Notes under the pieces: model-generated
Told to the model about the DNA's origin: nothing
The model's input: the letters and a program-made list of their open reading frames with translations, nothing else
Database searches by the model: none
Translations under genes and position numbers: made by a program
Assembly (NCBI GenBank): GCA_026874595.1
Contig: CM049313.1
Coordinates: 17,607,508 to 17,671,507 of the forward strand
DNA: 64,000 nucleotides
Reading direction: 5' to 3'
Source: Sipunculus nudus
Taxonomy: Eukaryota > Annelida > Sipuncula > Golfingiida > Sipunculidae
Part shown: in pieces, positions 38,301 to 51,207 of the stretch
Layout of the letters: each line of letters opens with the position of its first letter
How positions within the stretch are numbered: position 1 is the first letter of the stretch

Positions 38301-39240
38301 CACACACATATATATATTCATGTTTATAAATTATATATATATATAAATATATATGTTTGTGTAATTGGCCGCCATCTTATGTGCAGGCATGTGGGTGATT
38401 GAAAGACATACTATGTACATTTGTACGTAAACAAATAAATGTTTTATAAAGAGACACTGCAGATAATACGAGTTGTTGATATTAGATAAGGAAGTTAACC
38501 CCAGAACATGTACGCTTTTTGTAAAACTATAATTCATCAGGCTTATATACATAGGTACTGCTACAGAGTAAAAGAAACAGGGGAAGATGTCCCCTGATTC
38601 GAGTCCATAATTTTTATATGGTTTAACATGCTCTTGTTAGCATTAACCCTTTCCTGTTTACATTTATTTTAGATTTCCGACAAATTCTGACACTATTTTA
38701 ATTTACACTACATCATTTCAAGCATTTTTTTTTGTATCTTTATCAAATTTTCAACAGTTCTCTCTAGGAGGGTTTGCTGAAGATTATTGAAAATCATTGA
38801 AACTTAAAAATGATATACAGTATTTTTTTCCTGAAAGAACCTATACATATCATGACATTCTAGCTGCTCATTTTGAGTGGCCTTTAGTGGCCTGTAAACA
38901 GTAAAGGGTAAAGTTTCTTCATGTTTCTTTCTCAAAAGTGTTTTTTTTTTTTTAATTTCACACTTAGACAAATTATGGTTGTCATGCATCTGTTGCTTAT
39001 TTTGTCGTAAAAGAGTTGAATTTATATCAGAAAAGTGTTGAAAACTGAGCAAAATTACTTTTGCTTGACAAAAATTCTATGCTGTGTGTGTATGGGGGGG
39101 GGGATATTTTGAGCGGGGATCCGTATTTTGGGTAAGGGAGAATTCTGTTCGTGTTCCTTTCGATCGTCAGTTGCGTCAATTTATTTTCAAGGTTTGGCAT
39201 GACTCACAGGCACGGGAGTGCAATCAATGTTGGACGACAC

Positions 39241-39242
39241 AC

Positions 39243-39291
<49 letters not shown>

Positions 39292-39295
39292 TTTT

Positions 39296-39364
<69 letters not shown>
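39241..39364. repeat. (AC)n and (AT)n microsatellites
   Basis: (CA)n at 39241-39275, then AT repeats with a T-rich interruption, then about 30 AT repeats to 39364. Confidence 0.97.
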
Positions 39365-39367
<3 letters not shown>

Positions 39368-39539
39368 CCGTGTGATACATTTCAAACATATTACAATTAA
39401 GTATAAGGTTTAAAAAAAGGTATTGTGTTTCAATATGTGTTAGTTCTAAACCAGATTTTGATATATATAGTAAGCTCACAACTCAGAACTCAAAAATGTC
39501 TATAATTCCCAGAACTCAGAACCTCAGAAAAGTCTATAA

Positions 39540-39690
39540 TTCCAATTAATGATATATTTTATTTCCAATATATGAATATTATTCTCTGAATATCAGGGGG
39601 ATGATTACATTGACCATCCCCATCGCATTGCTAAAAGGTAAGGTAATATATAACCCCATCCCCCCTATATTGACGCCTCTATAGCTCATC
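39540..39690. mobile_element. hAT-type MITE fragment
   Basis: The block 'atatattttatttccaatat...attattctctgaa...gattacattgac...cccctatattgacgcctct' aligns with 56480-56608. The left terminus is not recognised, so the copy is partial. Confidence 0.6.
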
Positions 39691-40422
39691 ACCCTGATAT
39701 TCTCCGCAAACAAGTCCATGCCTTGCATTAAAAAAACGGAATTTTGTATATGTGTCTATTAAAGCATGTACGGTTACCAAGGATACTGTTGAATTGTGCA
39801 AAGCCTTTCTTGTAGCTAGATGAAAAGCTCACGTGGCAGAACTGGTTTTATCTACTATGCCAGCCTGTCTGAACACGTGCAGACAAAGCTAGCTGCCTCG
39901 GCAATGTTGACAGCACAATCAATAGATTGGCAGATTCTAAATTTGGTCGCTGCAAGCGAAAGTGAACAAACATTTTATAGAATAATATATCCGTTCAGCA
40001 AATTCTGGGGTTAATGTAACAACTAAATATTAACGCGTCAAATCATTGAAGTGTCACTGATAAATAAAGTAACTGTTTCAATTGCTTATAACACCTCATG
40101 TACAGATAAAATAACACGCGAGCATTAACTAGGCTAAGTGAGTTTACTATTTGGTCCACTAGATATATTGGATTAGATACCGCTTGTACACTGAATGTGT
40201 GGCGACACAACATTAACATAATTCCAAGGTCTTTTTCTGCAGTAGAAACAGTTAGGTTTTATTCATCGCAATGAAAATTAGTTTCGACAGAGAAAAACTT
40301 AAAGTTAAATGAATAAGTTATACAATTTTAAAGCTATAATGCAGAGTCTTGTTTTCTTTGCTTTGGCGTTTACGTGCCATATTGATAAGTAGCGACATGT
40401 CAGCAATGAAACTTTCGAGATG

Positions 40423-40496
40423 ATTGGAGGGACAGGGCTTCATTTTGAATACCGGTTACCATGTTAACACTTTTCAAGCTATTCTGTCCCTCCAAT
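40423..40496. repeat. perfect 13-bp inverted repeat, 74 bp overall
   Basis: ATTGGAGGGACAG at 40423-40435 and its exact complement at 40484-40496 enclose 48 bp. It could be a minimal MITE, or a transcript hairpin. Confidence 0.7.
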
Positions 40497-40805
40497 AAAA
40501 TAAAACTATAGCCTAGAATGGCAGCTCATAATAAACTGAACCGGTCATGTCTTATTTTTTAACAAATTAATGTTTATAGATATCATGTTTCTAAAATGAG
40601 TTATGTCTCAATCAATTTATGTATATGTATATGCATGAATTCTTACTATATATATATGTTCGCGACATTTGTACAAACAACAACATAATACATTGTTAAA
40701 TTCTGACTGACATTTGTGTAAAACGTGCCTAGCGGAAAATGTCATGTTACACGGAAAGAGTTGTTAATAAAAAATTAAAAAATTAAGGAAAAGATGCATT
40801 ATTTT

Positions 40806-40870
40806 TATGCTTTATAACTTGGGACTAAAACACAGATGCGCTCAGGCGGAGGACAGGCTACTCATGTATA
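40806..40870. repeat. 65-bp segment shared with 56911-56973
   Basis: The segment from 'tgctttataacttgggac' to 'caggctactcatgtata' is nearly identical at both places, with about two differences. At 56.9 kb it directly abuts the end of terminal repeat A2. This copy lies just before the first satellite. The shared piece probably belongs to a retroelement or its target. Confidence 0.75.
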
Positions 40871-40999
40871 TTAAATATACAGGCGGGGAACTGTCGGTTT
40901 TCGGTAGCGGCCTGTAGTTAAGCTTATGGGACTTTTCGATTTTTCGCAGGCAGTTCTCATTAGTGCCGGGGGGGGGGGGGGTTGCTGGAAGCTTTGGCA

Positions 41000-43900
41000 G
41001 CCTGTAGTACCCTACAAAAAATTGGGAGGGGATAAAATTTATAGAAGCATCGCATTAATGTTAAGGTTGCCGGCAGGGGGAGTGAAATGAGAGCGGCCAG
41101 CCACTGGGGCCCCATGAATCGCACACGCAAATAGCAGCTATTTGCGACCCAAAAAAATTAGGAGGGGGTAAAATATCTGGTAGCATCGCATTGAGAGTTA
41201 AGATTGCCGCCAGGGGGAGTGGACATGAGTGCGGGCAGACAGAGGGGCCCCCATGAATCGCACGCGCAAATAGCAGCTATTTGCTACCCTAAAAAATTGA
41301 GGAGGGGGTAAAATTTCTGGTAGCATCGCATTGAGAGTTAAGATTGCCGCCAGAGGGAGTGGACAAGAGACAGGACTGCCACAGAGGTCCTATGAATCGC
41401 ACGCGCAAATAGCAGCTATTTGCTACCCTAAAAATTAGGAGGAAGTAAAATAATAGTAGCAGCGCATGGAGTGTTAAGACTGCCACCAGGGGGAGTGGAG
41501 ATATCAAAGCCTGCCACAGCGGCCCAATGAATTGCACGCGCAAATAGCAGCTATTAGCTACCATAAAAGTTGTTAAGACTGCCGCCAGGGGGAAAGGAGA
41601 TCTCAGCGGCCTGGCAGAGGGGTCCCCACGAGTCGCAAGCGCAAATAGCAGCTATTTGCTACCACAAAATATGTCAAGACTGCCACCAGGGGGTGTGGAC
41701 ATGAGAGTGGACAGACAGACGGGCCCCCATAATCGCACGCGCAAATAGCAGCTATTTGCTACCCTAAAAAAATTAGGAGGGGGTAAAATTTATAGTAGCA
41801 TTGCATTGAGCGTTATGACTGCCGCCAGGGGGAGTGGACATGAGTGCGGGCAGGCAGAGGGGCCCCCATGAATCGCACGCGCAAATAGCTGCTATTTGCT
41901 ACCCTAAAAAAATTAGGAGGGGTTCAATATATAGTAGCATCGCATTGAGTGTTAAGACTGCCGCCAGGGGGAGTGTACATGAGAGCGGGCAGACAGAGGG
42001 GCCCCAAGAATCGCAAGCGCAAATAGCAGCTATTTGCGACCCTAAAAAAATTAGGAGGGGTAAATTTCTGGTAGCATCGCATTGAGAGTTATGATTGCCG
42101 CCAGGGGGAGTGGACTAGAGACAGGACTACCACAGGGGCCCCATGAATCGCACGCGCAAATAGCAGCTATTTGCTACCCTAAAAAATTTAGGAGGGGTTA
42201 AATATATAGTAGCATCGCATTGAGTGTTAAGACTGCCGCCAGGGGGAGTGTACATGAGAGCGGACAGACAGAAGGGCCCCATGAATCGCACGCGCAAATA
42301 GCAGCTATTTGCTACCCTAAAAAATTTAGGAGGGTGTAAAATTTCTGGTAGCATCGCATTGAGAGTTAAGATTGCTGCAAGGGGGAGTGGACTAGAGACA
42401 GGACTGCCACAGGGGCCCCATGAATCGCACGCGCAAATAGCTGCTATTTGCTACCCTAAAAAATTTAGGAGGGGTTCAATATATAGTAGCATCGCATTGA
42501 GTGTTAAGACTGCCGCCAGGGGGAGTGTACATGAGATCTGGCAGACAGAGGGGCCCCATGAATCGCAAGCGCAAATAGCAGCTATTTGCGACCCTAAAAA
42601 ATTTAGGAGGGTGTAAAATTTCTGGGAGCATCGCATTGACAGTTAAGATTGCCGCCAGGGGGAGTGGACCTCAGTGCCGCCAGGGGGAGTGGACTAGAGA
42701 CAGGACTACCACAGCGGCCCTATGAATCGCACGCGCAAATAGCAGCTATTTGCTACCTTAAAAAATTTAGGAGGGGTTAAATATGTAGTAGGATCGCATT
42801 GAGTGTTAAGACTGCCGCCAGGGGGAGTGTACATGAGAGCGGGCAGACAGAAGGGCCCCATAAATCGCACGCGCAAATAGCAGCTATTTGCTACCCTAAA
42901 AATTTAGGAGGGGGTAAAATTTCTGGTAGCATCGCATTGAGAGTTTAGATTGCCGCCAGAGGGAGTGGACAAGAGACAGGACTGCCACAGGGGCCCTATG
43001 AATCGCACGCGCAAATAGCAGCTATTTGCTACCCTAAAAATTTAGGAGGGGGTAAAATTTTTGGTAGCATCGCATTGAGAGTTAAGATTGCCACCAGGGG
43101 GAGTGGAGATCTCAAAGCCTGTCACAGGGGCCCAAATGAATCGCACGCGCAAATAGCAGCTATTTACTACCATAAAAGTTGTGAAGACTGCCGCCAGGGG
43201 GAGAGGAGATCTCAGCGGCCTGGCAGAGGGGTCATCACGAGTCGCAAGCGCAAATAGCAGTTATTTCCTACCATAAAATATGTCAAGACTGCCACCAGGG
43301 CGAGTGGACATAAAAGTGGACAGACAGAGGGGCCCCCATGAATCGCACGCGCAAATAGCAGCTATTTGCTACCCTAAAAATTTAAGAGGGGGTAAAATTT
43401 ATAGTAGCATTGCATTGAGCGTTATGACTGCCGCCAGGGGGAGTGGACATGAGACAGGACTGCCACAGGGGCCCCATGAATCGCACGCGCAAATAGCTGC
43501 TATTTGCTACCCTAAAAAATTTAGGAGGGGTTAAATATATAGTAACATCGCATTGAGTGTTAAGACTGCCGCCAGGGGGAGTGTACATGAGAGCAGGCAG
43601 ACAGAGGGGCCCCCATGAATCGCTCGCGCAAATAGCAGCTATTTGCTACCCTAAAAAATTTAAGACTGGGTAAAATTTCTGGTAGCATCGCATTGAGAGA
43701 TAAGATTGCCGCCAGAGGGAGTGGACAAGAGACAGGACTGCCACAGGGGCGCTATCAATCGCACGCGCAAATAGCAGCTATTTGCTACCCTAAAAAATTA
43801 GGAGGGAGTAAAATAATAGTAGCATCGCATTGAGTGTTAAGACTGCCGCTAGGGGGAGTGGATACGACAGCGGCCAGAGGGGGCCCCATGAATCGCAAGC

Positions 43901-46268
43901 GCAAATAGCAGCTATTTGCTACCATAAAAAGAGTCAAGACTGCCGCCAGGAGGAGTGGACACAGAGCGGGCGGCCAGAGGAGGCCCCATAAATCGCAAGC
44001 GCAAATAGCAGCTATTTGCTACCTTAAAAGTTGCTAAGACTGCCGCCAGGGGAAGTAGATATGACAGCGGCCAGACAGAGAGGCCCCCATGAGTCGCAAG
44101 CGCAAATAGCAGCTATTTGCTAACATAAAAGTGTCAAGACTGCCGCCAGGGGGAGTGGATATGAGAGCGGCCAGACAGAGAGGCCCCCATGAGTCGCAAG
44201 CGCAAATAGCAGCTATTTGCTACCTTAAAAGTTGTCAAGACTGCCGCCAGGGGGAGTGGACAAAGAGCGGGCTGCCAGAGGGGCCCCCATGAATCGCACG
44301 CGCAAATAGCAGCTATTTGCTACCTTAAAAGTTGTCAAGACTGCCGCCAGTGGGAGTGGACAAAGAGCGGGCTGCCAGAGGGGCCCCCATGAATCGCACG
44401 CGCAAATAGCAGCTATTTGCTACCTTAAAAGTTGCCAAGACTGCCGCCAGGGGGAGTTGATATGAGAGCGGCCAGCGAAGAGGCCCCCATGAATCGCAAG
44501 CACAAATAGCAGCTATTTGCTACCTTAAAAGTTGTCAAGACTGCCACCAGGGGGAGTGGATATGACAGCGGCCAGAGGGGGCCCCATGAATCGCACGCGC
44601 AAATAGCAGCTATTTGCTACCTTAACAGTTGCCAAGACTGCCGCCAGGGGGAGTGGAAATGAGAACAGCCTGACAGAGAGGCCCCCATGAGTCGCAAGCG
44701 CAAATAGCAGCTATTTGCTACCTTAAAAGTTGTCAAGACTGCCGCCAGGGGGAGTGGACACAGAGCGGGTTGCCAGAGGGGGCCCCACGAATCGCACGCG
44801 CAAATAGCAGCTATTTGCTACCTTAACAGTTGCCAAGACTGCCGCCAGGGGGAGTGGACACAGAGCGGGCTGCCAGAGGGGCCCCCATGAATCGCACGCG
44901 CAAATAGCAGCTATTTGCTAGCTTAAAGTTGCCAAGACTGCCGCCAGGGGGAATTTATATGAGAGCGGCCAGCGAAGAGGCCCCCATGAATCGCAAGCGC
45001 AAATAGCAGCTATTTGCTACCTTAAAAGTTGCCAAGACTGCCGCCAGGGGGAGTGGATATGACAGCGGCCAGAGGGGGCCCCATGAATCGCACGCGCAAA
45101 TAGCAGCTATTTGCTACCTTAACAGTTGCCAAGACTGCCGCCAGGGGGAGTGGAAATGAGAACAGCCTGACAGAGAGGCCCCCATGAGTAGCAAGCGCAA
45201 ATAGCAGCTATTTGCTACCTTAAAAGTTGTCAAGACTGCCGCCAGGGGGAGTGGACACAGAGCGGGCTGCCAGAGGGGCCCCATTGAATCGCACGCGCAA
45301 ATAGCAGCTATTTGCTACCTTAAAAGTTGCCAAGACTGCCGCCAGGGGGAGTTGATATGAGAGCGGCCAGCGAAGAGGCCCCCACAAATCGCAAGCGCAA
45401 ATAGCAGCTATTTGCTACCTTAAAAGTTGCAAAGACTGCCGCCAGGGGGAGTGGATATGACAGCGGCCAGACAGAGAGGCCCCCATAAGTCGCAAGCGCA
45501 AATAGCAGCTATTTGCTACCTTAAAAGTTGTCAAGACTGCAGCCAGGGGGAGTGGACACAGAGGGGGTTGCCAGAGGGGGCCCCACGAATCGCATGCGCA
45601 AATAGCAGCTATTTGCTACCTTAACAGTTGCCAAGACTGCCGCCAGGGGGAGTGGACAGTGAGCGGCCAGACAGAGAGGCCCCCATGAGTCGCAAGCGCA
45701 AATAGCAGCTATTTGCTACCTTAAAAGTTGTCAAGACTGCCGCCAGGTGGAGTGGACAGAGCCGGCTGCCAGAGGGGCCCCCATGAATCGCACGCGCAAA
45801 TAGCAGTTATTTGCTACCTTAAAAGTTGCCAAGATTGCCGCCAGGGGGAGTTGATATGAGAGCGGCCAGCGAAGAGGCCCCCATGAATCGCAAGCGCAAA
45901 TAGCAGCTATTTGCTACCTTAAAAGTTGCCAAGACTGCCGCCAGGAGGAGTGGATATGACAGCGGCCAGAGGGGGCCCCATGAATCGCACGCGCAAATAG
46001 CAGCTATTTGCTACCTTAACAGTTGCCAAGACTGCCGCCAGGGGGAGTAGAAATGAGAACAGTCTGACAGAGAGGCCCCCATGAGTCGCAAGCGCAAATA
46101 GCAGCTATTTGCTACCATAAAAAGTGTCAAGACTGCCGCCAGGAGGAGTGGACACAGAGCGGGCGGCCAGAGGAGGCCCCATGAATCGCAAGCGCAAATA
46201 GCAGCTATTTGCTACCTTAAAAGTTGTAAGACTGCCGCCAGGGGGAGTAGATATGACAGCGGCCAGAC
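41000..46268. repeat. satellite array, ~45 units of ~100 or ~138 bp
   Basis: About 45 head-to-tail units. Each has a G-rich core 'actgccgccagggggagtgga', a variable stretch ('...ggccagacagagaggccccca'), then 'atcgcacgcgcaaatagcagctatttgctacc'. Units from about 41.05 to 43.85 kb are mostly ~138 bp. They carry an extra ~38-bp cassette ('ttaggagggggtaaaattt.tggtagcatcgcattgag'). Units from 43.9 to 46.27 kb are ~100 bp without it. Three short units also occur near 41.6 kb and two near 43.2 kb, so the two types are interspersed. Variant markers such as 'cagcgaagagg' recur every 400-500 bp, indicating a higher-order repeat. No gene is encoded; open frames across it are repeat artefacts. Confidence 0.97.
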
Positions 46269-48725
46269 AGAGAACTGCTTGACAGGTGTCATTGGCTGAG
46301 CTGATGAGTCATCTCGGGTACAGTCGTGAACCTTTGTCCTTCAAATGTGCAACTGCCCGTCTATCAAACAGGCACATTTTAAACCGTTGGACCTTCAAAT
46401 CTGAAATTAGGTATACATTTAGATTTTCCCAAAATCTACTAGCATACCATAATTCGGTTACTCTGACTTTCTTCCTTTTAGATATTAAGGAAACCCCTCC
46501 GTTTTCCATTGAGAACCCATTGTTACGCCTCAAGACTGCCTAAAATCAGAACCACTGTTGTGAGGTTGATCGTAGATAAATGGATATTGCTTCATACATT
46601 TCCTATGAACACACAAAAACAGGGTCAGTATTGCATATAAGTTGAAGATATGGGCTGAAGAAATGCACCTTTAATAAATCCAAAAGTATATTTTCCCACT
46701 GAACCAAAAAATTGCTGAGGGTAGAGACTGTTGTAATCAGGGATAAACTACAATGAATCAAGATTGAATTGTAAATGAGGTATGAATATTTAAAATAATA
46801 AATTATTCATATAAATATAAAATTATATTTAAACCACAAATTATGCCCAAATGTGGTCATGGCCCGTTTTTCGCTGTAAGCACAGTAAATTTAATAGCAT
46901 ATCATGCACACGTAAGGTTGTCAGCTACTACTTTGTAAAAAAGGAAAGGAATTCACCATAAATTGTAGCTTTTATTACAGTTGTAATGAGACCTTGTCAC
47001 ACCAAGGCTATACTGAAGACAATGTGTATATCCCCTTATGGACCTTTCAGGCCAGTTATGCTTGCTTGAAGCATGGCCTCAATACAGCCAGGCAGCTCTC
47101 GTGTGGTTCCAGCTGGACCTATCTGTCCACCCCCTGCAGTAGTAGTAATTGTGGCCAGAAATGTCGAATTAAACAAATGATTATAAATAATTGTTTTAAA
47201 ATAAAGAGTCTAAGAAATATGAATGGAAAGAAATTTTAATTGAATAAATATCCAGGTCTGAACCGGGTGTTTAATTTGTTGATTAATATTTATTACAAAA
47301 TTTAAAAAAATATAAAAATATGTGCAAAATATAAATTTTTACTCCGACAAGTGCTAATTGAAGATGCGAATATGTTTGACCAATGGAATTAAGCCTCCTG
47401 TCTGTAGCAGATGGTACATGATACTGGCTAAAAAATCAGAATGTATATTACTGGTTCCTTAACGTTGACTTCAATTAATAAAATTAAACAATGCCAACTC
47501 CAGTTTCCTCCTTGTATAATTGCTCCCTGTTTTGATCATTAGGTTATTTTTAACACCTGTATTAGTTACATAGCTGGATTACTTTTTTGGCCTGATACGT
47601 GTTAAAAAATGGAAAGTTATGCAAATAACATAAAATAAAGAAAGCAGATGTGTTCTCATTATAATGTATAATTTTAAAAATTGTCATAAGTGTCGTGCTA
47701 TGTTTAGATTATGGACAGTGGTGCGACAGTATTCATAAGTGAACACACATTTTTTTTAATGACAGCCTTAAAACAGGGTACTTATGATCATTAATAAAAA
47801 TAGTGATATTGGTATAGCCGAAAAGATCCACAATATCGTAGGACTGAAACTGAAGAAAAAAAAGAGCAATTAGTAAAGACTGTATAATTGTATTTGATTA
47901 TGAATAAAAAAAACAATATTTCAATTATGAAAATAAATACAAACACAAATACAAGGAAAAAGATATGACTGTGGAAGTGGTTAATTTGCCGTATCTGTAT
48001 TATCGCGCATTTGTCATTTCATGGCATTGGCGCATTTAGGATTTTCGCGCAAATCCGTAAGGTAATAAATGGTGTTTCAAAAATTAAGATATTAATAACA
48101 GGTAGGTTTATGAAGTAACCTACATCCCACCTAACAAATTATCTACAATAATACTAACCAGAAGCAGCCAAGTATATGTCAGGACAACAAACAGAACTGA
48201 CAACAGTCGCTGGTCTTTCTCAGCTCAGCCGTACTTCAAAGCTATATGGGAAGGCTATGGGTGTCTTAAAAAGCTCCTTATTGTTTCAAAATTGTTTCTA
48301 CGAATCACTATAAAGGAAAGAGGTCTTTCGCGAGAAATCACTTGCTAGGAAGTCTTACGACAATATGACTTCTTTAACAATCTGGTTAAAGAAACCTCAA
48401 CTAAAGCGAACTCGATGGCGGGATTACTAAGCCCACATGACTGTGTATCAGGCGAGAACGGTGTAATTTGCCGAACCATCGCATGGAATTTACGCGTGTT
48501 CTGATTTTAGCGCAAATGTACCTGCCGCTAAAAAGGCGAAAATTAAAACCCCGCTAACAAAACCACTTCCAAAGTATGTAAATGCGAGTGCAAATACTTT
48601 GAAATTGTATTCCTGAATGCTGTCGTGGATAAATTTAATAATAGAATTTTAAAAATCAGTTATTTCATGTATATTATAAACCGAAATATTTTCGGATGTT
48701 ATTGTTAAAATTTAACATTTATAAA
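46269..48725. other. AT-rich interval between the two satellites
   Basis: 46270-46540 faintly resembles the 24.6-kb repeat ('caaacaggcacattttaaaccgttggacc'). No gene is supported in the rest. Confidence 0.4.
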
Positions 48726-51207
48726 ATCAAGTAAGTGTTTGTCAGTTTTAATATATGCTATATCCGGTATACGGGTTACCCTAACCCTTCGGGCATGACA
48801 TACTCGAGTAAGTGTTTGTGACTATTAATATATGCTATATCCGGGATACGGGTTACCCTAACCCTTCAGGCTTGAAATGCTCCAGTAAGTGTTTGTCATT
48901 ATTGATACGTGCTATACCCGGGATACGGGTTTTATGCTATATCGGGGATACGGGTTACCCTGTAAGTGTTTGTCACTATCAATATATGCTATATCCGGGA
49001 TAGGGGTTACCCTAACCCTTCGGGCATGAAATACTCCAGTAAGTCTTTGTCACTATTGATATATGCTATTTGCCGGGTTACGGGTTACCCAAACCCTTTA
49101 AGAATAAAATACTCTTGTAAGTGTTTGTCATTATTAATATATGCTGTATCCGGGATGCGGGTTACCCTAACCCTTCGGGCATGAAATACTCCAGTAAGTG
49201 TGTGTCACTATTAATATATGCTATATCCGGGATACGGGTTACGCCAACCCTTCGGGCATGAAATACTCAAGTAAGTGTTTGTCAGTTTTAATATAGGCTA
49301 TATCCGGTATACGGGTTACCCTAACCCTTCGGACATGAAATACTCCAGTAAGTGTTTGTCACTATTATGTATGCTATATCAAGGATACGGGTAACCCTGA
49401 CCCTTCGGGCATGAAATCCTCCTGTAAGTATTTGTCACTTTTAATATACGCTATATCCAGGATACGGGTTAACGTAACCCATCGGGTATGAAATGCTCCA
49501 GTAAGTGTTTGTGACTTTTCATATATGATATATGCAGTAAACGAGTCTACGTTACCCAGCGGGTATGTAATACTCCAGTTAGTGTTTGTGACTATTCATA
49601 TATGCTATATCCGTGACACAGGTTACCGTAACCCACGCGGCGTGAAAAGCTCGAATGTTTGTCGCTATTAATATATGCTGTATCCAGGATAAGGGTTACC
49701 CTAACCCCTCGGGCATGAAATACTCCTGTAAGTATTTGTCACTATTAATATACGCTATATCCAGGATACGGCTTACCCTAACCCTTCGGGCATGAAATAC
49801 CCCTGTAAGTGTTTGTCACTATCAATATATGCTATATTCGGGATAGGGGTTACCCTAACCCTTCGGGCATGAAATACTCCAGTAAGTGTTTGTCACTATT
49901 GATATATGCTATATCCGGGTTACGGGTTACCCAAACCCTTTGGGAATAAAATACTCTTGTAAGTGTTTGTCATTATTAATATATGCTGTATCCGGGATGC
50001 TGGTTACCCTAACCCTTCGGGCATGAAATACTCCAGTAAGTGTGTGTCACTATTAATATATGCTATATCCAGGATACGGGTTACCCTAACCCTTCGGGCA
50101 TGAAATACTCCTGTAAGTGTTTGTCACTATCAATATATGCTATATCCGGGATAGGGGTTACCCTAACCCTTCGGGCATGAAATACTCCAGTAAGTGTTTG
50201 TCACTATTGATATATGCTATATCGGGGATACGGGTTACCCTAACGCTTCGGGCATGAAATACCCCAGTATCGATGTTTGCCATTATTAATATGTGCTATA
50301 TCCGGGATACGGGTTACCCTAACCCTTCGGGCATGAAATAATCCACTAGGTTGTTGTCCATATTGATATGTGCTATATCCGGGATACGGGTTACCCTTAC
50401 CCTTCGGCATGAAATAATCCAGTAAGTTGTTGTCCCTATTGATATATGCTGTATCCGTGATGCGGGTTACCCTAACCCTTCGGGCATGAAATACTCCTGT
50501 GTGTGTCACTATTAATATATGCTATATCCAGGATACGGGTTACCCTAACCCTTCAGGCATGAAATACTCCCGTAAGGTTTTGTCACTATCAATATATGTT
50601 ATATCCGGGATAGGGGTTACCCTAACCCTTCCGGCATGAAATACTGCAGTAAGTGTTTGTCACTATAGATATATGCTATATCCGGTATACGGGTTACCCA
50701 AACCCTTCGGGAATAAAATACTCCAACAAGTGTTTGTAACTATTCATATATGCTATATCCGGGATACGGGTTTCCTTAACCCTTCGGGCATGATATACTC
50801 CAGTAGATGTTTGTCATTATTAATATGTGCTATATCCGTGTTACGGGTTACCCAAACCCTTTGGGAATAAAATACTCTTGTAAGTATTTGTCATTATTAA
50901 TATATGCTGTATCCGGGATGCGGGTTACCCTAACCCTTCGGGCATTAAATACTCCAGTAAGTGTGTGTCACTATTAATATATGCTATATCCAGGATACGG
51001 GTTACCCTAACCCTTCGGGCATGAAATACACCAGTAATTGTTTGTCATTATTGATACGTGCTATACCCGGGATACGGGTTTTATGCTATATCGGGGATAC
51101 GGGTTACCCTAACGCTTCGGGCATGAATTACCCCAGTAGATGTTTGCCATTATTAATATGTGCTATATCCGGGATTCGGGTTACCCTAACCCTTCGGGCA
51201 TGAAATA
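48726..51207. repeat. ~78-bp satellite with telomere-like core
   Basis: About 32 units of the type 'taagtgtttgtcactattaa', 'tatatgctatatccgggata', 'cgggttaccctaacccttcg', 'ggcatgaaatactccag'. Each unit has one TTAGGG on the minus strand within GGGTTACCCTAACCC. Marked variants ('cccaaaccctttgggaataaaatactcttg', 'gctgtatccgggatgc') recur in the same order at about 49.05, 49.92 and 50.83 kb, showing a higher-order structure. The array resumes for about 43 bp at 53575 after an inserted transposon. Peptide frames across it are artefacts. Confidence 0.96.

Noticed and set aside
41289-45624. Recurrent peptides such as 'SHAQIAAICYPKK' across the array
   Set aside because: The repetition comes from the DNA satellite in both strands and several frames, with stops in other units; there is no protein signal.
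46982-47146. Possible exon after 'tattacag' with a Cys pattern like the end of a Sushi/CCP domain
   Set aside because: Only a few Cys and one Trp fit, no clear donor follows, and no partner exon is visible.
48812-51203. Repeated peptides 'LSLLIYAI...GYPNPSGMKYSS'
   Set aside because: Artefact of the 78-bp satellite.
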